Shown here: piece after piece, positions 41,893 through 50,614 of the stretch | Numbering within the stretch: the first letter of the stretch is position 1 | How the letters are laid out: each line of letters begins with the position of its first letter | Source: Sedimentibacter sp. MB35-C1 | GTDB lineage: Bacteria; Bacillota; Clostridia; Tissierellales; Sedimentibacteraceae | Direction: 5' to 3' | Length of the DNA: 64,000 nucleotides | NCBI RefSeq assembly: GCF_030913635.1 | Contig: NZ_CP133188.1 | Location: forward strand, 1,116,001-1,180,000 | Notes under the pieces: generated by a model | What the model was told of the DNA's origin: nothing | The model's input: the letters and a program-made list of their open reading frames with translations, nothing else | Database searches by the model: none | Made by a program: the position numbers and the translations under genes

Positions 41893-42657
41893 TTAAAAGC
41901 TTTCCCAATATTTTAAAGATTTAATCATATAGCCTGCTACATCCATATCGTATACGTCATTAATTGTTTTCGAAGAAATTATATCCTCAGCTCTTCCATA
42001 GGCAGCTATGTTACCGTTTTTAAGAAGAAGCACGTTATCTGCAAGCTTCATGGCTAAGTTCAAATCGTGAAGTACTCCTATAACTGCATGGCCTTTCTGT
42101 TTGGACCAAACTTTTAAAAAATCTATAAGCTCAGCCTGATTTTTAAGGTCAAGGTGGTTTGTCGGTTCATCAAGAAGTATGATACTTGGCTCTTGTGCCA
42201 GGGCTCTTGCAAGATATACTCTTTGAAGTTGTCCTCCGGATAGTGTGTTAATCTGCTTGTTTTTCAGGTTTAACAGATCGACGGCTTTCAGGCATTTTTC
42301 TGTATATTCTCTGTCTATGGCAGAAGGTTCCTTAAATGTTCTTTCTTTCATATGAAGATATCTGCCCAAAAGTACAGTTTCATATACTGTATAGGAAAAA
42401 TAAATGCTGGATATTTGGTTCATAACTGCTATTTTTTTTGCTATTTCTGTTCTTTTCATTAAGGATATTTCTCTGCCGTCTATTTTTATGAAGCCTTTGT
42501 GAGGTATAATACCGGCTATCGTCTTTATAAGGGTTGTTTTTCCGCATCCATTTGGCCCTAAAACACAGAGACTTTCACCTTCAGAGACGTGTAAGTCTAT
42601 ATTTTTCACTATGTCATAACCGTTGTATCCTGAAGAAACATTTGATAAAGTGAGCAT
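41893..42657 (-). CDS. btuD: ABC transporter ATP-binding protein, BtuD/FecE-like
   Basis: A 254-residue ATPase with Walker A GPNGCGKTTLIK (about 34-45), Q-loop MNQ, signature LSGGQLQRV (about 137-145), Walker B IILLDEPTNHLD (about 158-169) and switch His in GVLHDLNLAM. The motif set matches iron-siderophore/cobalamin importers. Its ATG follows the permease stop directly, so it is the last gene of the leftward btuF-btuC-btuD operon. The operon has a cobalamin riboswitch, which makes corrinoid the likely substrate. Confidence 0.9.
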   Translation of the reverse strand: MLTLSNVSSGYNGYDIVKNIDLHVSEGESLCVLGPNGCGKTTLIKTIAGIIPHKGFIKIDGREISLMKRTEIAKKIAVMNQISSIYFSYTVYETVLLGRYLHMKERTFKEPSAIDREYTEKCLKAVDLLNLKNKQINTLSGGQLQRVYLARALAQEPSIILLDEPTNHLDLKNQAELIDFLKVWSKQKGHAVIGVLHDLNLAMKLADNVLLLKNGNIAAYGRAEDIISSKTINDVYDMDVAGYMIKSLKYWESF

Positions 42658-43680
42658 CTATAATTCCTTTCTTTTAGAAAAATATACATAAGCAAAAAAT
42701 GGTGCGCCGATCAGTGCGGTTATGCTTCCCACAGGCAGCTCTGAAGGAGATATGATTGTACGGGCAATTAGATCACATATTACCATGAAGGAGCCTCCAA
42801 AAATCCAGGACATAGGAATTACAACTTTGTGCGCAGAGCCAAAAATTTTTCTTACAACATGGGGAGCGACCAAGTCAATAAATCCTATAACACCTGTAAA
42901 GGATATTGCACTGCCGGTCAGGGCAGCCGATAAACCGAGTAAAATCCATTTGATTTTGAAGACGTCTACTCCCATTGTAAAAGCTTGTTCTTCTCCAAAT
43001 GTCATTATATCCATTTCCTTTGAATAAAAAGCAATAATAATAACACCGGCAAGCACGATAGGAAACAGTATAAAAATGCTAGACCAATCCTTGAGCGCAA
43101 ATGAACCCATTTGCCAGAAGGTAAGCTGCTTAATATGATCTCCTGACATGGAAGTAATAAGTGTCAATATTGCATTTACAAATAATGAAAAAACCATTCC
43201 TGTTAATATGATGGTGTTGTTTTCTAAGTTTTTATCCATTTTTGAAGCAAATTTCACAGCCAAAAAAACAGTAAGCAGACCGCATGACAGTCCAGCTGCA
43301 GGCAAGGTGAACATTTTCAGAAAAGGAATGCTGAATCCTGTTACTATAATAAAAGCGGCACCCAATGATGCGCCTGATGACACGCCGAGAGTATAGGACG
43401 AAGCCAGAGGATTTTTCAGTACTGACTGCATCACGGCTCCGCTTACAGCAAGAGCACCTCCAACAATGAAGGCGAGAATGGCTCTTGGAAGCCTGAGATC
43501 CCATACTATTGATACGAATACATCTGGTATGCTTGAGGGCAGCTCTGTTGAAAACAGCTTGTTTGAAACTATTGCCGCAATATCCCCCGGCGGCACATAT
43601 ATGCTTCCTAAAGCCACTCCAATCAGCAATACTAATACACCTAATAAATAATAAACTATTACTTTTATACTTATTTTCAT
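42658..43680 (-). CDS. btuC: Corrinoid/iron ABC transporter permease, BtuC/FecCD-like
   Basis: A 340-residue permease with about nine to ten helices. FecCD markers: WDLRLPRAILAFIVGGALAVSGAVMQSVLKNPLASSYTLGVSSGA (about 60-105, described by its key R-L-P-R and N-P-L-A), then SFTGVIGFIDLVAPHVVR near 265-282 and ELPVGSITALIGAPFF near the end. It forms the membrane pore for the BtuFCD-type importer. Its start overlaps the binding-protein stop by four bases (ATGA), and its stop touches the ATPase start. Confidence 0.9.
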   Translation of the reverse strand: MKISIKVIVYYLLGVLVLLIGVALGSIYVPPGDIAAIVSNKLFSTELPSSIPDVFVSIVWDLRLPRAILAFIVGGALAVSGAVMQSVLKNPLASSYTLGVSSGASLGAAFIIVTGFSIPFLKMFTLPAAGLSCGLLTVFLAVKFASKMDKNLENNTIILTGMVFSLFVNAILTLITSMSGDHIKQLTFWQMGSFALKDWSSIFILFPIVLAGVIIIAFYSKEMDIMTFGEEQAFTMGVDVFKIKWILLGLSAALTGSAISFTGVIGFIDLVAPHVVRKIFGSAHKVVIPMSWIFGGSFMVICDLIARTIISPSELPVGSITALIGAPFFAYVYFSKRKEL

Positions 43681-44630
43681 TTTTTATAAACTTCCGGATA
43701 TATTGCTACGGACATTTGTTCCATTGCTTTAATTATATTTTGATTCGACAATGAGCTGAAATTATTGTCAATATAGTAAACATCATCATTTTTCACAGCA
43801 GTTATATTTTCCCACCCGGTGCGGTTTTTAATTTCATCAACAGCATTTTCTATATAGTTTACATTTGTGAGTATTATGTCGGGATTGGAGGCTACTATTA
43901 CTTCATCTGATATAGAGACCCATTTTTCCTGATCTTTCAGAATGTTTTCAGCTCCCAGCAATTCAATCATTTCATTTAAGAACACGCCGCTGCCGAAACT
44001 GTATAAATCGGGCGCTGCAGCAATTTCAAAGTATACCTTTTTTTTGTTTTCAATAGTTGTACTAATTTTTTCGAATCTAGATATTTCAGTTTTCATGTTG
44101 TCTACAATATCTCTGCCCTTATCACCGGCTTGAAGAGAGTCGGCTATAAAGATTATGTCTTTGTAGATTCCTTCTATACTGTCGCTTGACGGTATGTATG
44201 CAACGGTTATCCCAAGATCTTTAATAGGTTTAAATGGGTCATTTCCGTCACTCATGCTCATCCCTGTAGCATAAATTATGTCAGGCTCCAGTGCTACAAG
44301 CTGCTCAACGTCCGGGTTCATAATGTCAAAGAAAGGCACATCATCAGGAATTCCGGCTATATCTTCTGAATACTTGTCAACTGCAACAAGCTTATCTCCA
44401 TACCCTAAAGCCACTATCATTTCTGTGTTAGCAGGTGATATGGATATTATTCTATCAATTTCCGAAGGTATGTTTATCTTGTTTCCTGCCCTGTCTTCAG
44501 AAATAAGCTGAGCATTTTGAACTGAATTTTCATCAGACGGTTCTTTAGGTTGTGACTGCTCATTTGTGCATGCTGACAGAGACAATACAATAATCAATGC
44601 TAAAATAGGTAAATATAGTCTTTTTTTCAT
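43677..44630 (-). CDS. btuF: Corrinoid/iron-type ABC substrate-binding lipoprotein, BtuF-like
   Basis: A 317-residue lipoprotein with signal peptide and lipobox SLSAC (Cys about 20). The periplasmic-binding fold starts at DRIISISPANTEMIVALGYGDKLVAVDKYS and includes LEPDIIYATG and the two Glu-rich lobes that dock on the permease. It captures corrinoids outside the cell. The start at 44630 follows GGAGGAGA and gives a normal signal peptide; an in-frame ATG 36 codons upstream would lie in the leader. It is first in the leftward operon, after a cobalamin riboswitch and its terminator. Confidence 0.88.
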   Translation of the reverse strand: MKKRLYLPILALIIVLSLSACTNEQSQPKEPSDENSVQNAQLISEDRAGNKINIPSEIDRIISISPANTEMIVALGYGDKLVAVDKYSEDIAGIPDDVPFFDIMNPDVEQLVALEPDIIYATGMSMSDGNDPFKPIKDLGITVAYIPSSDSIEGIYKDIIFIADSLQAGDKGRDIVDNMKTEISRFEKISTTIENKKKVYFEIAAAPDLYSFGSGVFLNEMIELLGAENILKDQEKWVSISDEVIVASNPDIILTNVNYIENAVDEIKNRTGWENITAVKNDDVYYIDNNFSSLSNQNIIKAMEQMSVAIYPEVYKK

Positions 44631-44697
44631 GATTCTCCTCCAATTAAACAATTCGTACAACAGTATTTTCTGCTTGATTATATAAGTTTGCGGACAT

Positions 44698-44729
44698 AAA
44701 AAAACGCCTCGACAAATTAACCGAAACGT
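44698..44729 (-). terminator. Riboswitch expression-platform terminator (leftward)
   Basis: Read on the minus strand, ACGTTTCG (44729-44722) pairs with CGAGGCGT (44711-44704) using two G-T pairs, followed by seven T. It stands between the leftward cobalamin aptamer and the btuF start and should stop transcription when cobalamin is bound. Confidence 0.75.
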
Positions 44730-44821
44730 AAAATCCACAATGCTTTAAATATGTTCAAATTATTATTCAGCCAGTGCTCTTTTTTCCTGAAGAACATGAC
44801 ATCTGCGGTATTTACGCAAAT

Positions 44822-44985
44822 AATATCGGCAGGTTTTCCGACTCAGAGGTCACAACAATTTTTAGCCTTCCCGGATATCCAGTGGCTGGCTGAACCTTAA
44901 AAATTGCTCTCTCATTACGGCAGCAGGACTGTTTAGGACTTTAACCTAATTCCCTATTATCGCAAGGCGCACCAATATTATGGTT
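44822..44985 (-). promoter_or_regulatory. Cobalamin riboswitch of the leftward btuFCD operon
   Basis: On the minus strand the conserved parts appear in order: GGGAATTAGGTT (44954-44943), the CAGTCCTGCTGCCGTAATGA core, GCCACTG (44886-44880), GGGAAGGC, and the B12-box equivalent GAGTCGGAAAACCTGCC (44844-44828). It should lower importer expression when cobalamin is plentiful. Confidence 0.93.
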
Positions 44986-44999
44986 TTTCAATTAATTTA

Positions 45000-45028
45000 A
45001 GTATAGTATATTACATTTTAATTGTCAA
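45000..45028 (-). promoter_or_regulatory. Promoter of the leftward btuFCD operon
   Basis: On the minus strand TTGACA (45028-45023), 17 bases, TATACT (45005-45000). Confidence 0.8.
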
Positions 45029-45060
45029 TAAATACGGCCCGTTTTCTGACCTATAATTTA

Positions 45061-45089
45061 TTGACAATGATTAATGCATAATATATAAT
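45061..45089 (+). promoter_or_regulatory. Promoter of the cobalamin biosynthesis operon
   Basis: TTGACA (45061-45066), 17 bases, TATAAT (45084-45089): a consensus promoter. Its -35 lies 32 bases from the -35 of the divergent promoter. Confidence 0.85.
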
Positions 45090-45101
45090 TGATTCAAACC
45101 G

Positions 45102-45258
45102 AATATTATGTTGTGGTAACTTATGTTTTAAAAGGGAAAACAGTAAAAGCTGTTACAGCCCCCGCTACTGTGAAAGGTGATAATGCTTGATGCCACTGTG
45201 CTTATGCATGGGAAGGTGTGTGTTAGATGATCCGAAAGTCAGGAGACCTGCCAGAATA
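45102..45258 (+). promoter_or_regulatory. Cobalamin riboswitch of the cbi operon
   Basis: Conserved parts in order: GGGAA from 45134, the GTTACAGCCCCCGCTACTGT core, GCCACTG (45192-45198), GGGAAGG from 45210 and the B12 box AGTCAGGAGACCTGCC (45237-45252). A terminator at 45335 is its probable expression platform. Confidence 0.94.
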
Positions 45259-45334
45259 TATATTTGTAGATTTTCGGGAGGATAATCTAAAATAAGAACA
45301 TATTTGATAGTATGGTCATTCAATTGTTATTTAG

Positions 45335-45361
45335 AACTTCCGTGAACACGGAAGTTTTTTT
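45335..45361 (+). terminator. Riboswitch expression-platform terminator (rightward)
   Basis: AACTTCCGT (45335-45343) pairs exactly with ACGGAAGTT (45348-45356) across GAAC, then T to 45361, 31 bases before cbiD. Confidence 0.85.
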
Positions 45362-45391
45362 ATACTTTCAAAATATGTTAATGAGGTGCGT

Positions 45392-46480
45392 ATGGAAAAG
45401 TATATGGTTGTAAACGGAAAAAAGTTAAGATGTGGTTTTACCACAGGAACATGTGCTACAGCTGCGGCAACTGCCGGAGCATTGATGATATTTACAGGCG
45501 AAACTGTAGATAAGGTGTCGGTTAGGCTTCCAAGAGGAGAAATATTAATTATTGATATTAAGACTCCTGTTTTTAGCGTACATGGAGTTAGATGTTGTGT
45601 TAAAAAGGATAGCGGAGATGACCCTGATTCCACAGATGGTATTTTAATTTATGCCGATGTTAGTTTGGATGATTCGGGAAAAATAAATATCGTGGGAGGA
45701 AAGGGTGTTGGAAAAGTAACTCAGAAAGGTCTGGATTGTTCTGTTGGAGAACCTGCTATTAATTCTGTTCCCAGAAAAATGATAACTGAAAATGTTCAGA
45801 GAATTTGCAGTCAATATGGGTATAGCGGCGGAGTTAATATAGTGATATCTGTTCCCGAAGGGGAAGAGGTTGCAAAAAAGACGTTTAATCCGCAGCTTGG
45901 AATTGTAGGAGGTATTTCTATAATAGGGACGACGGGTATAGTGGAACCTATGAGTGAAAAAGCTCTTATTGACAGTCTTAAGATTGAAATGCAGGTAATA
46001 AGAGAAAGAGGATACAATACGCTTTTGGCGTTTCCCGGAAACTATGCGGAAAACTTTATAGACAAAACCTTGGGAATAAAAGGTGAAAACAGTCTTAAAT
46101 TCAGCAATTATCTTGGAGAGGTGCTGGATTATGCCTTGGAGCTCGACTATAAGGAAATACTTATAGTAGGACATATAGGCAAATTGGTTAAAGTAGCCGG
46201 AGGTATGATGAATACACATTCCAACACCGGTGATTTTAGAATGGAAATGCTAGGCTGCTATGCTGGTTTATACGGTGCGGGAAGTAACGTTATATCTCAG
46301 ATTTTATCAAGCGTTACTACTGAGCAGGCAATAGATATATTAAAAAAGGAAAAATTAGATAAAAAAGTAATTAAAAAAATATATGAAAGAGCCCTTTATT
46401 ATATAAACAGGAGAGTTGGAGATAGAATTAACATTAAGCTCATAATGTATTCAAATAAGCACGGGCTATTAAATTGGTAG
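45392..46480 (+). CDS. cbiD: Cobalt-precorrin-5B C(1)-methyltransferase
   Basis: A 362-residue cytoplasmic enzyme of anaerobic corrin synthesis that methylates C1 after CbiG opens the lactone. The opening LRCGFTTGTCATAAATAGA is the CbiD signature; VKKDSGDDPDSTDG and GIVGGISIIGTTGIVEPMS follow. The start is uncertain within a few codons: an in-frame GTG at 45386, ATG at 45392 and ATG at 45404 are all possible, with AGGTG just upstream of the second. It is the first gene after the cobalamin riboswitch and terminator. Confidence 0.93.
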   Translation: MEKYMVVNGKKLRCGFTTGTCATAAATAGALMIFTGETVDKVSVRLPRGEILIIDIKTPVFSVHGVRCCVKKDSGDDPDSTDGILIYADVSLDDSGKINIVGGKGVGKVTQKGLDCSVGEPAINSVPRKMITENVQRICSQYGYSGGVNIVISVPEGEEVAKKTFNPQLGIVGGISIIGTTGIVEPMSEKALIDSLKIEMQVIRERGYNTLLAFPGNYAENFIDKTLGIKGENSLKFSNYLGEVLDYALELDYKEILIVGHIGKLVKVAGGMMNTHSNTGDFRMEMLGCYAGLYGAGSNVISQILSSVTTEQAIDILKKEKLDKKVIKKIYERALYYINRRVGDRINIKLIMYSNKHGLLNW

Positions 46481-46489
46481 GAGAAAAGT

Positions 46490-47245
46490 ATGGTAAATTT
46501 TGTAGGGGCAGGACCCGGAGCGGCAGATTTAATAACATTAAGAGGGCACAAACTTTTATCTGAAGCAGATGTTATTATATATGCAGGGTCTCTTGTAAAC
46601 AAAGAATTGTTAAAGTATGCAAAGGAAGGGGCAGAAATCCACAACAGCGCTCATATGACTCTTGAAGAGGTAATTGAGGTTGTGAAAAAGGCGGAAAAGG
46701 AAAACAAAAGCACGGTTAGGCTTCATACCGGTGATTCAAGTATTTACGGTGCAATAAGAGAACAGATTGATATTTTGAGGTCTAATGGAATTTCATATGA
46801 TGTGGTTCCAGGTGTCAGTTCATTCTGCGGTGCGGCAGCATCTCTTAAAGCTGAATACACTCTGCCGGATGTGAGCCAATCTGTAATAATAACAAGGATG
46901 GAGGGAAGAACTCCCGTTCCGGAACGAGAAAGCATACGTTCTTTTGCCGCTCACAATGCGACAATGGTATTGTTTTTAAGCTCAGGGTTGACTGAGGAAC
47001 TATCCCGGGAGTTAATTGCAGGCGGGTATGATGAAGAAACTCCTGTCGCAGTCGTGTACAAGGCCACATGGCCAGATGAAAAAATATTTAGATGTACAGT
47101 GAAAACTCTGCCTGAAACAATGCAAAAAAATAATATAACTAAGACTGCACTTATTCTTGTGGGAAATTTTCTCGGCGACAGCTATGAAAGAAGTGAATTA
47201 TATAATCCAAAATTTACTCACGAGTTTAGGAAGGGGACCCACTAA
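46490..47245 (+). CDS. cbiF: Cobalt-precorrin-4 C(11)-methyltransferase
   Basis: A 251-residue SAM-dependent tetrapyrrole methylase. VNFVGAGPGAADLITLRG at the N terminus gives the first SAM loop, HTGDSSIYGAIREQI the GDxxxYG loop, and TRMEGRTPVPE is characteristic of CbiF/CobM. It methylates C11 of cobalt-precorrin-4. AGGAGAAAA precedes the ATG. It starts ten bases after cbiD, and its stop overlaps cbiJ (TAATG). Confidence 0.94.
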   Translation: MVNFVGAGPGAADLITLRGHKLLSEADVIIYAGSLVNKELLKYAKEGAEIHNSAHMTLEEVIEVVKKAEKENKSTVRLHTGDSSIYGAIREQIDILRSNGISYDVVPGVSSFCGAAASLKAEYTLPDVSQSVIITRMEGRTPVPERESIRSFAAHNATMVLFLSSGLTEELSRELIAGGYDEETPVAVVYKATWPDEKIFRCTVKTLPETMQKNNITKTALILVGNFLGDSYERSELYNPKFTHEFRKGTH

Positions 47246-47988
47246 TGCATGTTTGTATTTTCGGAGGTACGACAGAGGGCAGACTTTTGACCGAATTTCT
47301 GAATGACATTGGTGTAAGCGTTAGATTGTTTGTAGCTACGGATTACGGCGAGCAATTCATAAAAGATATGGACAATGTTACAGTTTACTGTGAGAGGCTT
47401 GATAAAAAAGAAATGATTGAGTTGTTTGAGAAGAATCAATTTGATTTTGTAATTGATGCAACTCACCCGTTTGCAACTGAAGTCTCTAGAAATGTGAGAG
47501 AGGCAGCAGAATTCTGCAGACTTAATTACTTAAGAATAGTAAGAGAAGTATGCGAAAATTCTCAGTGCTTATATTTTGACAGCGTTAATGAAATTGTTTC
47601 ATATTTAAACAACAGAGAAGGAAATATTCTTCTTGCTACAGGAAGCAAAGATTTAGATAAATTTACGCATGTACGCAATTATGCGCAAAGAATTTTTGTC
47701 AGAATTCTCCCTATGACAAGCTCTTTAGAAAGGGCATTGAAGCTTGGATTTTCAAATAAAAATATTATCTGCATGCAGGGGCCTTTCAGCGAGGAATTGA
47801 ATATTGCAATGATTAATTCAGTTGGTGGTGGGTTTGTTGTGACAAAAGAAAGTTCATCATCGGGAGGCTTTGAGGAAAAGGCCTCTGCATGCACCAAAAC
47901 CGGTGCAGAATGTCTTGTATTAAAGAGGCCATATGAAGAGGGAATAACGGTGGAGAAATTTAAAGAGCTTATTAGAGGTAGTATATGA
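47245..47988 (+). CDS. cbiJ: Cobalt-precorrin-6A reductase
   Basis: A 247-residue NAD(P)H-dependent reductase acting on cobalt-precorrin-6A. VCIFGGTTEGRLLTEFL is the family N terminus, DFVIDATHPFATEVSRN the central conserved segment, and LLATGSKDLDKF and CMQGPFSEELN follow. It overlaps cbiF by one base and cbiET by four (ATGA), so translation of the three is coupled. Confidence 0.93.
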   Translation: MHVCIFGGTTEGRLLTEFLNDIGVSVRLFVATDYGEQFIKDMDNVTVYCERLDKKEMIELFEKNQFDFVIDATHPFATEVSRNVREAAEFCRLNYLRIVREVCENSQCLYFDSVNEIVSYLNNREGNILLATGSKDLDKFTHVRNYAQRIFVRILPMTSSLERALKLGFSNKNIICMQGPFSEELNIAMINSVGGGFVVTKESSSSGGFEEKASACTKTGAECLVLKRPYEEGITVEKFKELIRGSI

Positions 47989-49205
47989 AAAAAGTTTATA
48001 TTATAGGTCTTGGTATAGGAAATATAAGCTACATGCATAAAAAATCAGAGGAAGCTGTAAATTCTTCTGAGTGCCTGATAGGTGCTGGGAGAATGCTTAA
48101 AAGTTTTATGGATTCTGGTAAAACGATTTATGAAAGCTCCAATGCAGAAAATATATGCGAGTATATAGATCAAAGCCGCTTTAATTCATATGGAATTATG
48201 GTGTCGGGAGACTCGGGATTTTACAGCTTGTCAAAAAAAATCACGGAAATCATTGCTCGAAAAAATGAAATTATTATTGAAAATATTCCGGCAATAAGTT
48301 CACTTCAGTATTTTACAGCTAAGTTGAACATTTCGTGGGACAATATAAACTATTTGAGTGCCCACGGGAGAAGTATCAATGTAGTATCCCATGTAATTTT
48401 CAATGAAAAGACTTTTATTCTGACAGGAAGAGATTTTGGACCGGGTGCAATATGTGAGCTTTTGACAAACAAGGGTCTGGGGCATCTAAAGGTAAGTGTA
48501 GGCGAAAATCTGTCATATGAAAATGAGAGAATAATTGAGTCTGAAGTGGAAAAAATTGCAGGCATGAAATTTGAAAGCCTCTCTGTAATGTTAATTCATA
48601 ATAATGAATTTATATCAAAGGATGAAGGACTTCGTTCAATAAGGGATGAGGAATTTATAACAGGCAGCGCTCCTATGACGAAAAGTGAGGTAAGGTCATT
48701 GAGTGTGGGAAAACTGAACCTGAAAAGCAACTACACAGTATATGACATAGGTGCGGGCACAGGTTCGGTATCTGTGGAGGCAGCTTTGAAATTGCATGGC
48801 GGAACAGTGTACGCTGTGGAAAAGAATTCCCAGGCGGCAGAACTCATATATAAAAATATACAGAAGTTTAAAACACGCAATATCGAGGTTGTAAAAGGTT
48901 CAGCTCCATTGGCAATAGAAAATCTTCCAAAGCCGGATGCTTGTTTCATAGGAGGAAGTTCCGGAAATATGGAACAAATCATCAAAATAGTATTGGCAAA
49001 AAATCCAGATGTAGATATTGTTGTAAATACAATAACTTTGCAGAGCTTAAATGAAGCCTTGAGCTGCATGGAAAAATATAAAATTAAAAATATGGAAATT
49101 ATAAATGTTTCTGTGTCTAAGTCAAAAAAAGTAGGAAAGTATGACATGATGATAGGGCAAAATCCAATTTACATAATAAGCGGAAAGGGAAGTGGTATAC
49201 TGTGA
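47985..49205 (+). CDS. cbiET: Fused precorrin-6Y methyltransferase/decarboxylase (CbiE-CbiT)
   Basis: A 406-residue fusion. Residues about 1-205 are CbiE, a tetrapyrrole methylase (VYIIGLGIGNISYMH, MVSGDSGFYSL); about 215-406 are CbiT, a class I SAM methyltransferase with MTKSEVRSLSVGKL and VYDIGAGTGSVSVEAAL. Together they methylate C5 and C15 and remove the C12 acetate carboxyl. Many bacteria keep the two as separate genes, though the fusion (CobL-like) is well known. It overlaps cbiJ by four bases and the GTG start of cbiA by four bases. Confidence 0.93.
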   Translation: MKKVYIIGLGIGNISYMHKKSEEAVNSSECLIGAGRMLKSFMDSGKTIYESSNAENICEYIDQSRFNSYGIMVSGDSGFYSLSKKITEIIARKNEIIIENIPAISSLQYFTAKLNISWDNINYLSAHGRSINVVSHVIFNEKTFILTGRDFGPGAICELLTNKGLGHLKVSVGENLSYENERIIESEVEKIAGMKFESLSVMLIHNNEFISKDEGLRSIRDEEFITGSAPMTKSEVRSLSVGKLNLKSNYTVYDIGAGTGSVSVEAALKLHGGTVYAVEKNSQAAELIYKNIQKFKTRNIEVVKGSAPLAIENLPKPDACFIGGSSGNMEQIIKIVLAKNPDVDIVVNTITLQSLNEALSCMEKYKIKNMEIINVSVSKSKKVGKYDMMIGQNPIYIISGKGSGIL

Positions 49206-50614
49206 AGTTAAAAGTTCCCAGAATAATGATTTCGGCCGCAGGAAGCAATAGCGGAAAAACAACCGTAACGGCAGCGGTTTTAAAAGCGCTAATGCTAAGA
49301 GGCAAAAGGCCTGCTTCATTTAAAGCTGGCCCAGATTATATTGATCCTATGTTTCATTCAAAAGTCATAAAAGTTCCTTCCAGAAATTTAGATAAATTTA
49401 TGGTGGGCGAAAATAATTGTAAATATATATTAGGCAAAAACAGTATTAATTCGGATATTTCAATTATAGAAGGGGTCATGGGATATTACGACGGAATTGG
49501 CTATGGCACGTCGTCAAGTTCATATGATTTAGCGTTGTCATTAAGCTGTCCGGTGCTTCTTGTCATTAATCCTGACGGGATGGCTGCTTCAGTGTGTGCA
49601 ATAATTGAAGGATTTAAGGCTTTTAGAAAGAACAGTAACATTTGTGGCGTAATACTAAATAATGTTTCTCAGGCAATGTATAATTATTATAAAAAAATTA
49701 TTGAAATGAATGCGGATGTAAAAGTTTATGGATATATGCCTTACTTGAATGATTGTAGGCTGGAAAGCAGGCATTTGGGACTCGTGACTGCTGAAGAAGT
49801 AGGAAATCTTCAGGCAATAGTCGATGAGCTTGGAAGGCAGGCGCTTTGCACAGTTGACTTAGAAGGCCTAATTGAACTGGCTGAAAATTCTGACTGCTTG
49901 GAGTATGAGGAACCTGGTATAAGCTTTATAGGAAAAACAAAAATTGCTGTTGCCAATGACAAGGCATTTTGCTTTTATTATCAGGATAATTTAGACTTGC
50001 TTAAGCAGATGGGTGCTGAAATTGTAAGTTTCAGCCCAATGAACGATAAAAAGCTTCCTGAAGGCATTGGGGGACTGTATATAGGAGGAGGATATCCGGA
50101 GCTGCATATAGAGGAATTATCTGCGAACAAATCAATGCTCTGGGATATAAATAGAAAAATTAATTCAGGTCTTCCTGTATTTGCGGAATGCGGAGGATAC
50201 ATGTATCTTATGGACAGTTTCACAAACATGGATGGAAAATCATACAGCCTCGCGGGAGCAGTGAAAGGAAACAGCTATATGACCGAATCTCTCAGAAGGT
50301 TTGGATACATTACATTGACCAGCCGTAATAAAAACTTAATGTGCGGCATTGGAGAATCTATAAACGGTCATGAGTTTCACTATTCAGACAGTACGAATAC
50401 AGGTGATGCCTTTTGTGCGATTAAACCTGAATCTACCAGAAGCTGGGACGCTATAATAGCAGATGATACGAAATTTATGGGATATCCCCATATCAATTTT
50501 TTAGGGAATCTAAAGTTTGCTGAAAATTTTATCAAAAAATCATGCATTTACAGTGGTCAGTACCGAGATGCCGAATCTGAACGTTTACAAAAGGCAGGAA
50601 AATATGAATATTGA
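49202..50614 (+). CDS. cbiA: Cobyrinate a,c-diamide synthase
   Basis: A 470-residue ATP- and glutamine-dependent amidase. The N-terminal dethiobiotin-synthetase-like domain has P-loop SAAGSNSGKTTVT (about 11-23) and GPDYIDPMFH; the C-terminal glutaminase domain has GGGYPELHIEEL and the nucleophile Cys in FAECGGYMYL. It amidates side chains a and c of cobyrinate, the last step covered by this operon. The start is GTG, overlapping the cbiET stop; the gene overlaps cbiG by 11 bases. Confidence 0.94.
   Translation: MKLKVPRIMISAAGSNSGKTTVTAAVLKALMLRGKRPASFKAGPDYIDPMFHSKVIKVPSRNLDKFMVGENNCKYILGKNSINSDISIIEGVMGYYDGIGYGTSSSSYDLALSLSCPVLLVINPDGMAASVCAIIEGFKAFRKNSNICGVILNNVSQAMYNYYKKIIEMNADVKVYGYMPYLNDCRLESRHLGLVTAEEVGNLQAIVDELGRQALCTVDLEGLIELAENSDCLEYEEPGISFIGKTKIAVANDKAFCFYYQDNLDLLKQMGAEIVSFSPMNDKKLPEGIGGLYIGGGYPELHIEELSANKSMLWDINRKINSGLPVFAECGGYMYLMDSFTNMDGKSYSLAGAVKGNSYMTESLRRFGYITLTSRNKNLMCGIGESINGHEFHYSDSTNTGDAFCAIKPESTRSWDAIIADDTKFMGYPHINFLGNLKFAENFIKKSCIYSGQYRDAESERLQKAGKYEY

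Noticed and set aside
45386-45391. GTG start for cbiD
   Set aside because: In frame but lying on the AGGTG that would serve as ribosome binding site for the ATG at 45392; kept as an alternative only.
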